Under the pieces are notes generated by a model. It saw only the letters and a program-made list of their open reading frames with translations. It was not told where the DNA came from and did no database searches. A program made the translations under genes and the position numbers. 64,000 nt of DNA, taken from positions 21,824,001-21,888,000 of the forward strand of contig OZ231128.1 in NCBI GenBank assembly GCA_965153355.1, read 5' to 3'. Shown here in pieces: positions 1-13,514 of this stretch; position 1 is the first letter of the stretch; each line of letters opens with the position of its first letter. The DNA comes from Flaccisagitta enflata. Its lineage: Eukaryota > Chaetognatha > Sagittoidea > Aphragmophora.

Positions 1-240
1 CCCCTATCACACTGGGCTGAAATCACCACCCAGCAGCACTTACCGACCAAAACCACCCATCACCACCCAGACACCCTATTCCCCTATCACACTGGGCTGA
101 AATCACCACCCAGCAGCACTTACCGACCAAAACCACCCATCACCACCCAGACACCCTATTCCCCTATCACACTGGGCTGAAATCACCACCCAGCAGCACT
201 TACCGACCAAAACCACCCATCACCACCCAGACACCCTATT
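1..240. repeat. 80-bp satellite, three units
   Basis: Three head-to-tail copies of an 80-bp unit start at 1, 81 and 161; each begins CCCCTATCACACTGGGCTGA. The copies look identical. The array is cut by the left window edge, so its real length is unknown. Confidence 0.95.
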
Positions 241-680
241 CCCCCACCAAGTTGCATTCTTCCTGCCCTTTGCCGCCATCCCACCCACCACCAAATTTCG
301 TTTTCTTTATTATAGATCATTTGCAATTGAATTGATGTAACATGCGCTCTAATTCTGACGCTCTGTATGTACATCAGCCCTTCCTCAAACTGCTTCTTTT
401 TTGAATAGGTTATATCGCAAGGTAGAATTTAGATGGAATAGATATTTGGGGAATGGTATAAGAGCAATTCGTAACCCTAAAAACGGTGTTGCCGGTGATA
501 TCGACAATGTGCAAATAGCAGTAATGGCGACTATCGCGGTGAGGAAAAACGTCATAAGCATTGGTCACTTTTCACCATGCTTTCATCTTCAGTCACTGAA
601 AATTTATTCATTTGTTAGATTAAATCAAGAGCAATTGTATGTATTGAATGCACTGAATAATCAGAGAAAAATACGACTGA
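241..680. other. non-repetitive stretch without recognised gene
   Basis: Short open frames exist here but have no recognisable domain, start context or splice sites. I see no gene or mobile element. Confidence 0.4.
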
Positions 681-684
681 GCCA

Positions 685-1085
685 AATGAGCTCGATGAGC
701 TAAGATACTCAAAATCACTCACCCAGATGACCAGTTATGCTCACTGGTATATTCTTGTATTTGCATGCTCAGACAGGTATCAAAACAGTTATTTATCCCA
801 TTTGAAATTTCAGAAAAGAACTAAATGAGCTAAGTGAGCTAGAATACTGAAATACACACTCACAGATGAGCAATTATGCTCACTGACATGCTTTCTTAAA
901 TTTGCATGCTCAAAAAAGTATCAAAAAATCTATTCATTTTTCCGATTTAAAATCAGAAAAAAATTGAGCTAAATAAGCTTAATGAGCTAGAATACTTAAA
1001 AGCACCCTCAACGGTGAGCAGCTACACTCAGGAACATGTTTCTTTATATTTGCATGCTCAAACAAACATCAATATACTTCTTTAT
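685..1085. repeat. tandem repeat of about 140 bp with TGAGCT motifs
   Basis: About three diverged units each contain AATGAGCTA, then GAATACT, then CACTCAC.GATGA.CAGTTATGCTCACT and TTTGCATGCTCA. Reverse-complement relatives are at 53970-54250 and 55200-55310, so the unit is a dispersed repeat as well as a local array. Confidence 0.7.
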
Positions 1086-1287
1086 TGATCCTACATGAAA
1101 TTGTAATAAATTGAAAAAAAAATTCAGCCAAATGAGATTCACAACTTCTTAATAAGAAAATGAGAACCATGTTTCTCTCAGATATGTCAAAATGTCAAAG
1201 ACTGACTACGACTTTTTTCCCAATTACTAAAGCATAAAAAATTAGATGACAATTGTTTTAATATCGAATGGCAGACAGACAGACAGT

Positions 1288-1428
1288 GATATTATGGGCC
1301 TGTCTCTACTCATGACAATCGCGTTTTTAAGGAGCCACTTGGTCGCTTGCTACGTTTATTCGTTCACACCGCTCACTGCGCTCACTCACTCCGCTGCACT
1401 CCGCTTTGCTATGCTAGCTTCACTTGCT

Positions 1429-1430
<2 letters not shown>
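1288..1430 (-). mobile_element. relative of the intron-forming element of gene B
   Basis: Starts GGGCCTGTCTCTACTCATGA and continues CAATCGCGTTTTTAA, then GC-rich repeats of CGCTCACT type. The reverse complement matches the right end of the insertion at 32178-32493 (AAAACGCGATTGTC and the GAGTGAGCG repeats). The other end runs into a (TG)n tract and is not resolved. Confidence 0.6.
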
Positions 1431-1492
<62 letters not shown>

Positions 1493-1506
1493 CGTGCGTG
1501 TGTGTT
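1430..1506. repeat. (TG)n microsatellite
   Basis: Nearly pure TG dinucleotides followed by CGTG units. Apparent Cys/Val proteins across it are repeat translations. Confidence 0.97.
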
Positions 1507-2035
1507 GTTGTGTTGTTATGTTTTTTTATATATTTCATGTTTTTGTTTTGTTTTTGTGTGTTTCCGTTTTGTTATCGCATGTTTATGTCTGGATACCGCA
1601 TGTTCATGTTTTCATAAGGAATGTTTATCTTTGATATTAAATGGGATTCATGGCGCCACTTCGCTGCAGAATCCGTTGAACACGACAAACCGACTCGCCG
1701 TCAGCTGATCCTGTGACCGCGGTCATCAGCGGTATTCATCGGTATTTGTCATTGGAGAAAGGAGGGCCGATGAGAAATCATTTTGGCAGCAAATCTCACA
1801 AATTAATGATTGTTATAGTAATAGTGCAAATAATGACAAAAATGAAAACACTTGTTTAGTGTTAACCCATACTTTCAAGTTACCACGAGTATTGTATCTA
1901 AATTGTAAGAAATGTGCAAATTCTGAATATGGGTTTGAATCCCCCCCTCGATCGATCCATGATGCAGAATCCTTTGTCTTTGACAACTCGAATTGCCATG
2001 TCAGCTGATTGCGTGGCCATCATCGACTAGGGCAA

Positions 2036-2049
2036 TGAACAACAACTGC

Positions 2050-2137
<88 letters not shown>
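2036..2137. repeat. (CAA)n microsatellite
   Basis: About 33 CAA units. It is one of the few tracts in the window where CAA rather than TTG is on the plus strand. Confidence 0.97.
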
Positions 2138-2344
2138 CGAAATCAGCCATGACATGAGATCAAGGATTCTCCGAGACCGATCGATCGATTGATCAATGGT
2201 TAACTCTGAGCATTTTATCAAAACTCTTCTGATCAAATAAAACTTAACAAGATTTCCGCCGAATGGAAACATAATTTGGACCAAAAAGATTTCATTATTT
2301 TTTCTTTTATGACAAAGAAACCGAGTTAAGAAAGAAGTAGTTTT

Positions 2345-2580
2345 TGTATATGTCAGGGCGTAGCGTAGCGCCACAGAGCGAGTGAGCGGAGAGAGTGGTG
2401 CGAGCGAACGAACGTAGCGAGCGACCAAATGGCTCTTTCAAAACGCGATTGTCATGACTAGACAGGCCCTCGATCACTTGCTCCGCTCACTCGCTCACTC
2501 GCACCGCTGCACCCCACTTAGCTATGCTCGCTTTGCTCGCTCGCTCCATTTACAGGCTCCCTCACTCGCTTCGCTCACTC
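2345..2580 (+). mobile_element. relative of the intron-forming element of gene B
   Basis: GC-rich GAGTGAGCG/CGAACGTAGCGAGC repeats are followed by AAAACGCGATTGTCATGACT and AGACAGGCCC, the same end module as the insertion in gene B. A second part (CTCGCTCACTCGCACCGCTG) continues in the opposite sense, so two fragments may abut. Confidence 0.55.
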
Positions 2581-2941
2581 CCATGTGAAAATGCGTTCAT
2601 GGGGAGCAAACGCGTTTTTGGTCGTCGCGACCTATTTGGCCCGTGAAAGTGGGTGGGGAACTAGTTTCGTGGGTCTTTGTGTGTGTTGTCTATTTGTCGT
2701 TCCAAAGATGCATATGTTAAGTCGTAGGGCTCAGGGAAAGGTGCAAAAAAATGGACCAAAAATTTGAAATTCCCCCCCCCCCCTAAAAAACATGGGTGTT
2801 TCAAACGATAGGTGAACTGACTGTTGTTGTTGTTGTTGTTGTTGTTGATGGTGGTGGTGTCTTCAGAGACTCAGTTCTTTTATAACGTGTATCTGCATTG
2901 TTTTGTAAACACTGGTCACCGTATCGACATGCGTGCGCGCG

Positions 2942-2942
<1 letters not shown>

Positions 2943-3032
<90 letters not shown>
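2943..3032. repeat. (TG)n microsatellite
   Basis: About 45 TG units, followed directly by a few copies of the 21-bp minisatellite also seen at 3813. Confidence 0.97.
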
Positions 3033-3034
<2 letters not shown>

Positions 3035-3139
3035 CGAATGTTTATGTTTTGATATCTAATTTCTATGTTTTAATATCGAATGTTTATGTTTTAATATCGA
3101 ATGTTTATGTTATAATTAGGGAGACCGTAATTAGCCTCA

Positions 3140-3800
3140 TGTTTTTTTTCTGAACACCAGCAATCTCTGCCTCCATTGCTCAATATCATGACAGCTTAGC
3201 ATTGGGAGAACCACGTGGCTGGTAGTAAGATCATGAAGAAGCTGGCATGTTTTTTCTATTTTCCACTGTTTATTGATTGTCGAATTCACTCCAATGCTAT
3301 TATTCGCGATCCTTCTTAGGAGGTTTTATACAATTTATTAGGTCCTGACTTTCTATGAGGCTGCTTGTTCTCAAGCCTGAGTGTGGCCCAACTAACATGA
3401 CTACTAGCGCCACATTCAGGCTGAGCTGTGATTGGTTGTTGGGTCATGTCATGAACGCTCATTGGTTGGTGCATCATATGTTGTTAAGAGTCATAAATTT
3501 TACGTTACAAAAGGAAAATCGTGGCAACCAATGGCATAGCTTAGAATGTTTAAGCAGCTAATCAGGGAATTAGCATCAGTACAAGAAATTTACGTCAGTC
3601 ACTAGACCCTAAAATTTATCAACTTTTCCTCAAGAGCAGCTGAAATGTTGTTACTTTTCCAAGAGGCGAGAAAACAGATGTTTCCAGATGAGGGATAACT
3701 CTAGTTCAAATTTTCTCATGTAATGTGATTCATATCAAGCCCATTGAGTCCTTAGACTCCATAGAACCCTAGAAATCATGAAAGTTCTGATTGACCGACC
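3140..3800. other. unique-looking stretch, nothing recognised
   Basis: No repeat, exon pair or RNA gene could be supported here. Confidence 0.4.
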
Positions 3801-3812
3801 CTCCCCATTATA

Positions 3813-4150
3813 ATGTTGAATGTTTATGTTCAAATATCGAATGTTCATGTTTTAATATCGAATGTTTATCTTTTAATATCGAATGATTATGTTTTAATAT
3901 CGAATGTTTATATTTCAATATCCAATGTTTACGTTTTAATATCCGATGTTTATGTTTTAATACCCAATATTTATGTTTTAATATCCAATGTTTATGTTTA
4001 AATATCGAATGTTTAAGTTTTGATATCGAATGTTTAAGTTTTGATATTGAATGTTTATGTTTTAATGCCAAATGTTTATGTTTTAATATTGAATGTTTAT
4101 GTTTAAATATCGAATGTTTATGTTTTAATATCGAATGTTTATGTTTTATT
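3813..4150. repeat. 21-bp minisatellite
   Basis: About 16 diverged units of GTTTTAATATCGAATGTTTAT. Shorter runs occur at 1570-1640 and 3033-3115, both just after (TG)n tracts. The repetitive proteins on both strands are artefacts of the repeat. Confidence 0.9.
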
Positions 4151-4884
4151 GGTTGTTCATGTTTTTGAATTTGCTAGGCCTGTATATAATTGAAACTAAC
4201 TAAAACTTCTATGGGAAGTACAGTTGTAACGTCGCATAATGAATACTGTCATAGTCCTACTACACGTAACGCACAAACCAGCACTGAAATGATTTACTGA
4301 ATGGCGTTACCAAGGTTACATGACAACAAACATAAGCACCGATTGACTCGAGTCAAGAAAAAGATGTTTAGGTTTCTGTTCACTGTCTTTTTTCTTTCGA
4401 GGAAGTCGCTTAATTTGCATAATGCAGAATCATCTTTTTCTGTTTTTAAAATCAAATGTAAGAATTTCGCGAGCAATCCCCACAGTAGACTTTTAGATAT
4501 TCATTCAAAGACGCCATTTTTGTAACTGTGAGACTCGTAAGTAGCTAACGTTGGCTAACGTTTTAAGAAAACTATGAAAATGGTACCATACGACATTACG
4601 AGACAAGTTATGCAGATGTTGGTTTGTCCTAGTAACAAACCACTGTGTGGTGGTGGTGGTGGTGGTGGTGGTGGATTCGGTGGTTGCGGTCATGGGGATG
4701 AACAAGGAAAGAGACAGTATGGAGCGAGGGGAGGGGGCGTGGCAAAAGAGATATGAAGAAGCGTAGGAGTGGAAACATGGCAAAAATGGAGAGAGAAACA
4801 AAAGAGAGCGACGGACGGATGGACCGACCTAACGACCGACAGATCAAGGTCTAGAGTCCCGTGCATGTGACTGAAAATAGTAAG

Positions 4885-5056
4885 AACAAGGCCGGATACA
4901 CGGCCAATACCAGTCGCGGACGGGTGGGCAGGGGCGGAAATGCGCGTTTTCACAGTTTCCAACTCGATCACCACGAACCGACCAACCAACCGACCAACCG
5001 ACCAACCAACGGACAGACAAAGCCACTTATAGAGTCGCTTGTCCGCGACTAAAAAG
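4885..5056 (+). mobile_element. short hairpin-ended dispersed element, subfamily a
   Basis: Starts AACAAGGCCGGATACACGGC, a small hairpin, then AGTCGCGGACGGGTGGGCAG. It carries an internal CGAC/GACC-rich stretch and ends GTCCGCGACTAAAAAG. The 5' segment AGTCGCGGAC is the exact complement of the 3' GTCCGCGACT. The A-rich tail suggests retroposition, but the inverted ends would also fit a DNA element. Confidence 0.75.
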
Positions 5057-5093
5057 AAAAAGAAAAAGAAAAAGAAGAGGAAGAAAAGAACAG

Positions 5094-5249
5094 AACAAGG
5101 CCGGTTACACGGCAATCCAGTCGCGGACGGTTAGGCAGGAGCAGTAATGCGAAAACTACTCGCAATTCAGAAATGGGACGGGCGGATGGACGGACGGACC
5201 GACCGACCGACACGGCATGGTGCAGAGAAGCGTGTCCGCGACTAAAAAG
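5094..5249 (+). mobile_element. short hairpin-ended dispersed element, subfamily a
   Basis: A second copy about 40 bp after the previous one. Starts AACAAGGCCGGTTACACGGC, contains AGTCGCGGAC and ends GTCCGCGACTAAAAAG. An A/G-rich tail separates the two copies. Confidence 0.75.
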
Positions 5250-5332
5250 AAGAGGAAGAGAGAAAAGAAGAAGAAGCTGGAAGGAAGAAGAGAAGAAAAG
5301 AAAAGAAAAAAGAAGAAGAAAAAGAAAAGGAA

Positions 5333-5450
5333 AAGGCCAGTAGGAATAAGGTGCGACGTGTGGATCGTCGAACGAATGCATTACAGACCGACCAACCGAC
5401 CAACCGACGGACACAGCCAGTTATAGAGGGGCTTTGTCGCACCTAAAAAG
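5333..5450 (+). mobile_element. short hairpin-ended dispersed element, subfamily b
   Basis: Subfamily b has AAGGTGCGACGTGTGGATCG near the 5' end and GTCGCACCTAAAAAG at the 3' end, so GGTGCGAC and GTCGCACC are complementary. Two nearly identical copies lie at 31204 and 39516. Confidence 0.75.
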
Positions 5451-5830
5451 ATAAGAAAAAGGAACAAAAAGAAAAAAAAGAAGAGAAAAAAAAAGGAAAA
5501 ACGATTTAAGAGACAAAGAAAGATAAAGAAAAAAACAAAAACAAAGTCAAAGACAAAGAGGATGAAAAAAGACATATATGAGATAAAGAAAATAATGGAT
5601 AAGGATTATGAATGAAAAGATCAAGAAAAAAATAAGGGAAAAGAAAAAAAGAAGCAGGAGGATATGGGGGAGAAGGGTTAAAGAAATATAAAAAAAAATC
5701 AAAAAGAATCTGAATAAGAAAGAATAAAGAGGAGGAATATTATAGGATAAGAGAATGAGAAGTAGAAGGAGGAGAAGAAGCGAGATGAAGAGGAGAACAG
5801 GGAGGAGGAGAAGCTGAAAGTATTTGATGA
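5450..5830. repeat. purine-rich A/G stretch
   Basis: A long degenerate (AAAAG)/(GGAGGA) tract, plausibly the expanded tail of the element before it. No gene. Confidence 0.6.
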
Positions 5831-5916
5831 CTTTATGGTTGCTCACGCCTTAGCTTCGGTTGCATTTCCCTTCGATGCCGCTGATGTAAAGATATTGTTG
5901 TGGCTTTCATTGGCAA

Positions 5917-6258
<342 letters not shown>

Positions 6259-6376
6259 TCACTTACGTTTCTTAGGTCGGTTTGCGACCATTTTCTTCGG
6301 TTTGTAATTCGTTTGTTCCACTATTCTGTCGCTTTTTTCCCAGGGATTCCAGACAACTTCCCTTGGCGAAGATTCA

Positions 6377-6522
<146 letters not shown>

Positions 6523-6762
6523 TCGGCTCTCCTCATCTTGATCTGTTAGGGAGAAAAAAGAAGAAGAAGAGAACATGTCATTTTTGATACAAAGAAACTA
6601 AAAAAAATGTGGTTAGTCTAACAAGTTGGAAGTTAATCAAGGTCGAGGATAGTTACTAGGAGTCTAAGGGCAGAGAAACAAAGACTTGATACTAGATTTC
6701 CTACGAAACATTAACTCGTAAGGAGAAAAGAGAGTTTCTGCACTAAACATTTAAAAATATTC

Positions 6763-6960
6763 GCAAAAGCGTTAGATGGTCAGCGGTACCTCTGCCCTGC
6801 CCAAGTAAATTGGGCTAGGATTTGGACCTCAAGGCTGATATTTGAGCCTCAAGGCTGGGATCTGGGCCTTCAGGCTAGAATTTGAGCCTTGAAGCCTCAA
6901 GGCTAGGATTTTTGCCTTGAGACTGGGATTTTGGCCTCAAGACTAGAATTTGGGCTCACA
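6763..6960. mobile_element. fragment of the GGGCAGCGGCC dispersed family
   Basis: Begins GCAAAAGCGTTAGATGGTCA like the copy at 56217, followed by repeats of CTCAAGGCTGGGATTTGGGC type. It is the start of the second dispersed family (see 23474), without its far end. Confidence 0.5.
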
Positions 6961-7616
6961 AAAAGATTGAGCAAAATGTTCAGTTTTTCAAGTTGTGTGC
7001 ACGTGACTCTATTACTCACTGTGTTGAGCGGTCTGTCCATCTGTTGGTCTGTCCGCCCATTGGTCCGTCCATTCATAAGTCCATCTATTGGTCCTATGGT
7101 CAATGACACTGTTTTTTGGCCTTTACAAATGATTTAAATGTCATTTATCCTGCCCAACTGTTTTTTAGTTAATTTTGTCACTACCCCTGCCTACCCGCAC
7201 ATGACTTGGGTGGCGATTTATCAAGCATTGTTTTTTGCCGGGCTCGCTGTTTTCCTGTCAGATTCTGTGAAACTTAAAGGAGAGAGCCTGATTGGCTTTT
7301 CCAAAATAATCACTAAAAAAGGCCTGGTCATCAACCCCTTTGGTGCCGCTGCCCCAAAAAACGTATCCTCAGACCGACCGACTCAACCAATTATAGAGCC
7401 AGGTGCCCGGAAAGCGGGTCATATAACGTTCCTCTCTCAGGCTTTTTTTTCCGAATTTCATTGGATTCTTTGGGTCATTATTCCTCTCTTGATTACATCA
7501 GAACTCGCGGCAGAGATCATCATTTTCTTCCACCCACTGAAGGAGGAAACTTCCTTGCAGAAGACCACTTCCCCCGCAAGATCACTTTTTTTTTTGCGTG
7601 TTCATCATGGATTCCT

Positions 7617-7956
<340 letters not shown>

Positions 7957-8247
7957 TTTCCTTTCCCTCAGCTCATCCACACTTGTAGATTTGACTTGAC
8001 AAGTAGTGAAATAGTGGAAGCTACGCGCGTGCGCTTCTCGAGTACAGACTAATCCTCTTTTTCAGTACATGATGCTAATCTAATTCGAAATCCGATTTCT
8101 TTAGATTCTACTTCGAGATTTTTTTTTTCTCTCCACGAAGAGAAAAATATCATAACTAGATCTTAACTCAATTGGTTTAATACCAAAAGATATTGCATAG
8201 TAATGTTAATTGGAATTGGATATTGAGTTCGATCTTGTTTGCTAATT

Positions 8248-8353
<106 letters not shown>

Positions 8354-8630
8354 CGAGCTAGCTTTACTTGCGGTGGTTATTATTGTTGATCCAGCTGGGA
8401 ATGGGAATCGCAATATTCTTGGTTCATTCTATCTAATATTTTCTTTCCATCTTCCCTTCGATTGGACAAAAACACTCTACGGAAATCGCCTATCCAACGC
8501 CACGTGGCCGCGATACGCTGTACCTTTCGTGATGATTGTTATGCGCCCGCTTTGCTACGCTACGCTTTGCTTTGCTTTCCTGTGCTACGCGCTTATGTGT
8601 CATGTCAGAAAGACAGTCCGATCGGAGGAA

Positions 8631-8935
<305 letters not shown>

Positions 8936-8999
8936 CTCAGCAGGCGTGCTTTTTATGGAGTAGCGGGTAGCGCCGCCACTCGGAATGACGGGGCGCCTC

Positions 9000-9150
9000 T
9001 CGGAAGATCGAAGAAGAAGAAGAAGAAGGAAAAAAAAAAAAGAAAAAGAGAAAGAGAAGGAGACGGACATACCGACCGATCTACCGACCGACCTACCGAC
9101 CGACACGGCAAGGTGTAGAGTCGCGTGTCCGCGACTAAAAAGATAGCGAA
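9000..9150 (+). mobile_element. short hairpin-ended dispersed element, 5' part missing
   Basis: Ends AGAGTCGCGTGTCCGCGACT followed by AAAAAG, after a CCGACCGAC-rich stretch. The AACAAGGCC start is absent; the copy begins in a GAA-rich tract. Confidence 0.6.
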
Positions 9151-9279
9151 GAAGATAAAGAAAATAATCGCGAACAAGGTTGATAGAGTCTACTTCCATC
9201 CCGTTTATCTTGCTCAGTCTTTGACTCTTTACTCCCTTCAGCTTCTATGACTATTGCAGATCCTCTAGACTTTCACATT

Positions 9280-9735
9280 GCCCAACACCAATAGTTTTTT
9301 GGGCGGGATAGATCCCCCGCCATCTAAAAATGCCCCCAGAAGGTAATCCGGAAGGTTTCTGTCTCTGTTTGTCTGATACAAAGATGACACAAAGATGTTT
9401 ACCGAAGGTCTTGATCTTGTAAATTTGACTAGAATTGAGACTCAGAACAATCTTCATCAACATTCTTTAATGTGATGCAATCAAAACGATCTTAACAATC
9501 AAGGATTTTTATCCGGTGACTTAAAAATGCAACACACAACAAAGTTGGGTGTTGATGAATCTGAGACGACGTTACATTGTAATAAATACTGAAAGAAGTC
9601 TTGCTACTGCAATATGCAAATCAGCTCCTCATATCGATTTTGAGATATGGAGGGACCATGGTCATCTTGTCACTCAGGGTATGGCAAATGCATCTTTGTT
9701 TGAGCATATTCTTGTCAGTGCGCGGTTTGAATAGC
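9280..9735 (+). mobile_element. 450-bp dispersed repeat
   Basis: Begins near CACCAATAGTTTTTTGGGCG and ends TGTCAGTGCGCGGTTTGAA. The inverted relative at 40850-41290 matches along its length (for example the GTTGATGAATCTGAGAC and CTACTGCAATATGCAAAT segments). No coding capacity was recognised. Confidence 0.7.
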
Positions 9736-9800
9736 TCAGTGGTAGGGAGTCGCTTGTCAACTACTGGGTTGCAGGTTTGAGCCTCGCTCTTAGCAGGTCC
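9722..9800 (+). other. tRNA-like (SINE head) segment
   Basis: TAGCTCAGTGGTAGGGAGTC resembles a tRNA box A and D arm. About 35 bases later GGTTTGAGCCTC resembles box B. Stem pairing is imperfect, so this looks like the head of a tRNA-derived SINE and not a working tRNA. It abuts the 450-bp repeat. Confidence 0.45.
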
Positions 9801-10248
9801 TTTAAACGGAGGTTTGAAGATCTGCCATCTTGACGGGGTTTGAGGGGGTTGCTGGATGTTCCATTCTGAGAAATAGCTAGCTAAGAGGGGAGGGTAGGCC
9901 GTAGGACAACACAAGGCAATACAATGACACCCTGACACACCAGAACTTGGAGCCTATATAGAAACAGGCCAAAGTGCATGAGCCCAATGTGGTGGCCGTA
10001 TAGCCTCTTGAAGAAGCAAAATCGTGAACAACACTCCCCGGCAAACCACAACAACAACAACAACCATCAAAGAAACATTTACCAATTAAGGTGGCTCTCG
10101 TCGTAAGAAAAAAATCGTAAGTGCGAGGTTTTGGAATTTCATGTGATTGTGTTTTGTCTGGTTGATTGCCTTTTTTTTCTCCGGGCATCTTTTTGGTTTG
10201 TTCCACTCTCTACATGTGTTTCTCTGTTTGTTCTTTGTTTGCCCGTCT

Positions 10249-11165
10249 CTTTTGGGCAGCGGCTCCGTAGGGGCCGATGACCTATGATTCCACATAGGGC
10301 AAATTTTCCGGTGTCCGTCCGTCCGTCCGTCCGTCTGTCCCCCCCCCCCGAGCCCCGAAAATAACCTCCTGGGCCTCAAAATAGGCCTTTCGGACCTCAA
10401 ATCAGGCCTATCAGATCCTAAATCAGAGCTTCCAAACCCCAATCTAGGCCTCTCAGGACCTCAATCAGGCCTCTCAGATCCCAAATCAGGCCTTCCAGAC
10501 CTCAATTTAGGCCTCTCAGAGCCTCAATCAGGCCTGTCAGACCCCAAGTCAGGCTTTCCAGACCTCAAATTAGGCCTGAATCCTAACCAGGCCTCTAAGA
10601 ACCCCAATCAGGCCTTTCAGATCTAAAATCAGGCCTTGACAGACCCCTTATCAGGCCTTTTGGGCAGCGGCCCCGAAGGGGACGAAGTCCTGTAGAACAC
10701 AGGGGACTTTCGTTCGTTCGTTTGTCCGTTCGTTTGTTCGTCCCCCCCAGGCCCTCTTAGGCCTGAAATCTGCCCTCTTGGGCCTAAACTCTGCCCTCTC
10801 AGGCCTGAAATCTGCCCTCTCAGGCCTAAAATCTGCCCTCTCAGGCCTGAAAATTTGCCCTTTCAGGCCTGAAACTTGTCCTCTCAGGCCTGAAACTTGT
10901 CCTCTCAGGCCTGAATCTGCCCTCTCAGGCCTAAAAACCTTTTCAGATTAAGGCCTGGAGGCAGGCCTGAGGGCAGGATTAGGCCTGGGAGGCAGTTCAG
11001 GCCTGAGAGGCCTGGGCGGACGGATGGACGGATGAGCGGACAAGCGAGTCCTGTGTTCTGGACTTCGTCTCAGAGCCGCTGCCCTGCCTCTTATTCTGAT
11101 TTACAACCATGCAAAGCAGGGCAACGGGTATCGCTGACCACGTATTGCCCTTGGGCGACCTGTTG
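10249..11165. mobile_element. GGGCAGCGGCC family element with GGCCT minisatellite
   Basis: Begins GGGCAGCGGCTCCGTAGGGG, a GC hairpin, followed by CCGATGACCTATG. The body is a degenerate minisatellite with AGGCCT in nearly every unit (CTCTCAGGCCTGAAATCTGC type). The right side has AGCCGCTGCCCTGC and GGGCAACGGGTATCGCTGAC. A second start-like hairpin at 10660-10690 indicates two nested or tandem copies. Confidence 0.65.
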
Positions 11166-12560
11166 AGCCTCTGATCAGGCCATCCAGACCTCAAATCAGG
11201 CCTCTCAGACCCTAATTCAGGCATTTCAGTACTTAATTCAGTTCTCTCAGATCCAAATCTGGCCTTTCAAACCAAAAATCAGATCTTTGAGACCTCAAAC
11301 TAGGCCTATCAGACCCACATCAGCCCTTCCCAGCCTACAAACAGGCCTCCAACCCTGAATTAGACCCAAGATCAGGCCTCTAAGCTCCAAAACAAGCTTC
11401 TGAAACCTCTCAGACCTCAAGTCAGGCATCTTAGATCTTAAATCAGGCAACTAAGACCTCAAATCAGGCTGTTTAGACCCAAAATTAGGTATTAAAGACC
11501 CAGCAATTGTACAGCATGCAATCATAGGTCATCATCTAATAACAAAATAAACTGACATAGGGGCATCGGGTACCGCTGACCAGGTAATGCTTTTGCGACT
11601 ATTTCTCTTTCTCTCTCTGTTTCTCTCTCCCATTCTCATTTTCTCTCCACTTTTCAACTTGGAGGGACAGACGAACAAACAAACCAATGGATAGACTGAC
11701 GGACAATGCCTCTCATAGCGTCCAGAGTTGAAATGAGAGAGAGACTGTGCTGCCAGGATGCATAATCATCACCTAGGACATTTCAAAGTTCAAATAGACT
11801 TCCACTAAGACGATTCCTCATTTTTGGGAAAAATGTGAAAAACGCGAAAAAATATAAAAAGATTTAAAAGATCATAGCTCCAAAACTATCGATCGCACAG
11901 AATTCTGCTTGGCATCATCTGAAAGAGGAGAATTAGTTCTTTCTTAGCTATCAATTTCATGTGTAGTCCCATTCTGCCCCCAAAATGCAGCAACTTCCTC
12001 AAACGCCCCATAAAACAAAGGGAAATCCGTTTTTTCTGCAGGACTCAAAAAGACCAAAGGGACTTCGTCTCTTCGACTTTTTTCCAAATCATTAATAATT
12101 AATAATAATTTTCCAAATCATTAATAACACATTCAGTCTCGCGCATATGACGTAATGAGATCTTAGTCGCGTTTCCTTCTAGGCTAGGGTGTCAACTCCA
12201 TCTTTGATTTTTTTTCTCTATCTTTGATCATGTTGGGAAGATTTGGGGGAAAAAACTTGACGGGCTAGCAAAAAAATGAGGAGAGAAATTGCTGCGATGC
12301 GCCTGAGTCTGACTGTCTGTCTGTTTTTGATTATTACTGTTGTTGCTTGTTATAATGCTTATTGCTTACCTCCCTCATTTAGCTACGATCAGGGATTTGC
12401 GCATTGTATTTTCTTTGGCTATTTCCCCGTAAGATAATACTGGAAGTAAAAATTTACCGCTTTCGAATTAAGCAAAAGCAAAAGCTTTAAAACGCCGAAA
12501 AATAAGGGGGCCTGAGGACGGACAAACCGACGAATGGCTGCGCTTGGGATTCTATTTTAT
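11165..12560. other. degenerate GGCCT repeats, then unrecognised sequence
   Basis: Up to about 11500 the GGCCT minisatellite continues in decayed form. From 11800 to 12010 a segment with AAAGATCATAGCTCCAAAAC resembles 15835-15960. The rest shows no gene. Confidence 0.4.
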
Positions 12561-12615
12561 TCCTAGTTGAACGAAAGTGGAAAAATTCAATGGCGGATAG
12601 CCTTGATATTCGGAA

Positions 12616-12880
<265 letters not shown>

Positions 12881-13269
12881 ACTTTCAGTTTTGTCTTTTT
12901 ATGGAAACACAGATATTTTGCCTGTGGCGAAGAAAAAGGAAAGCATTTCAAGAGTCACAAAAGACATAAAATTCACAAAAAAGAAAAAAAAGAAAAAAAA
13001 AAAAGCTGAGCGGGCGCCGGGCAGCAGCCCTAAAGGGAAAATTTTCAGATGTCAGTCAGTCTTTCAGTCCGTCTATCTGTGCATCCATTATGGCTACTGA
13101 GGCGTTTCAACCCCCCCCCAAATTGGCCCTCATAAGTAAATATTTCCCCATATTCTCATGTCAGCTGGATCTGGCCTCAGGTCAGTCCTCCAAGACCTCA
13201 GCCTTAGATAGTCTCAGCCAGTCGGTCATAAATCTGCTAATTATCCGTCCATCTCTACAACTGTTGGTT

Positions 13270-13330
13270 TCGTCGTTGTTGTTGTTGTTGTAGTTGTTGT
13301 TGTTGTTGTTATTGTTATTGTTGTTGGTCG

Positions 13331-13425
<95 letters not shown>

Positions 13426-13514
13426 CTTCTTCTTCTTCTTCTTCTTCTTCTTCTTCTTCTTCTTCTTCTTCTTCTTCTTCTTCTTCTTCTTCTTCTTCTT
13501 CTTCTTCTTCTTGT
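13270..13514. repeat. (TTG)n passing into (TTC)n
   Basis: About 31 TTG units (13330-13423) switch without interruption to about 29 TTC units. Confidence 0.97.

Noticed and set aside
401-703. 100-aa open frame near the left edge
   Set aside because: No domain or splice signals; its end runs into the TGAGCT tandem repeat.
4885-5056. Helitron interpretation of the hairpin-ended elements
   Set aside because: The terminal hairpin followed by CTAA recalls a Helitron end, but copies have no TC start or A/T target pattern and instead end in A-rich tails.
9722-9800. Functional tRNA gene
   Set aside because: Box A and B are recognisable but the acceptor, anticodon and T stems pair poorly; a SINE head is more likely.
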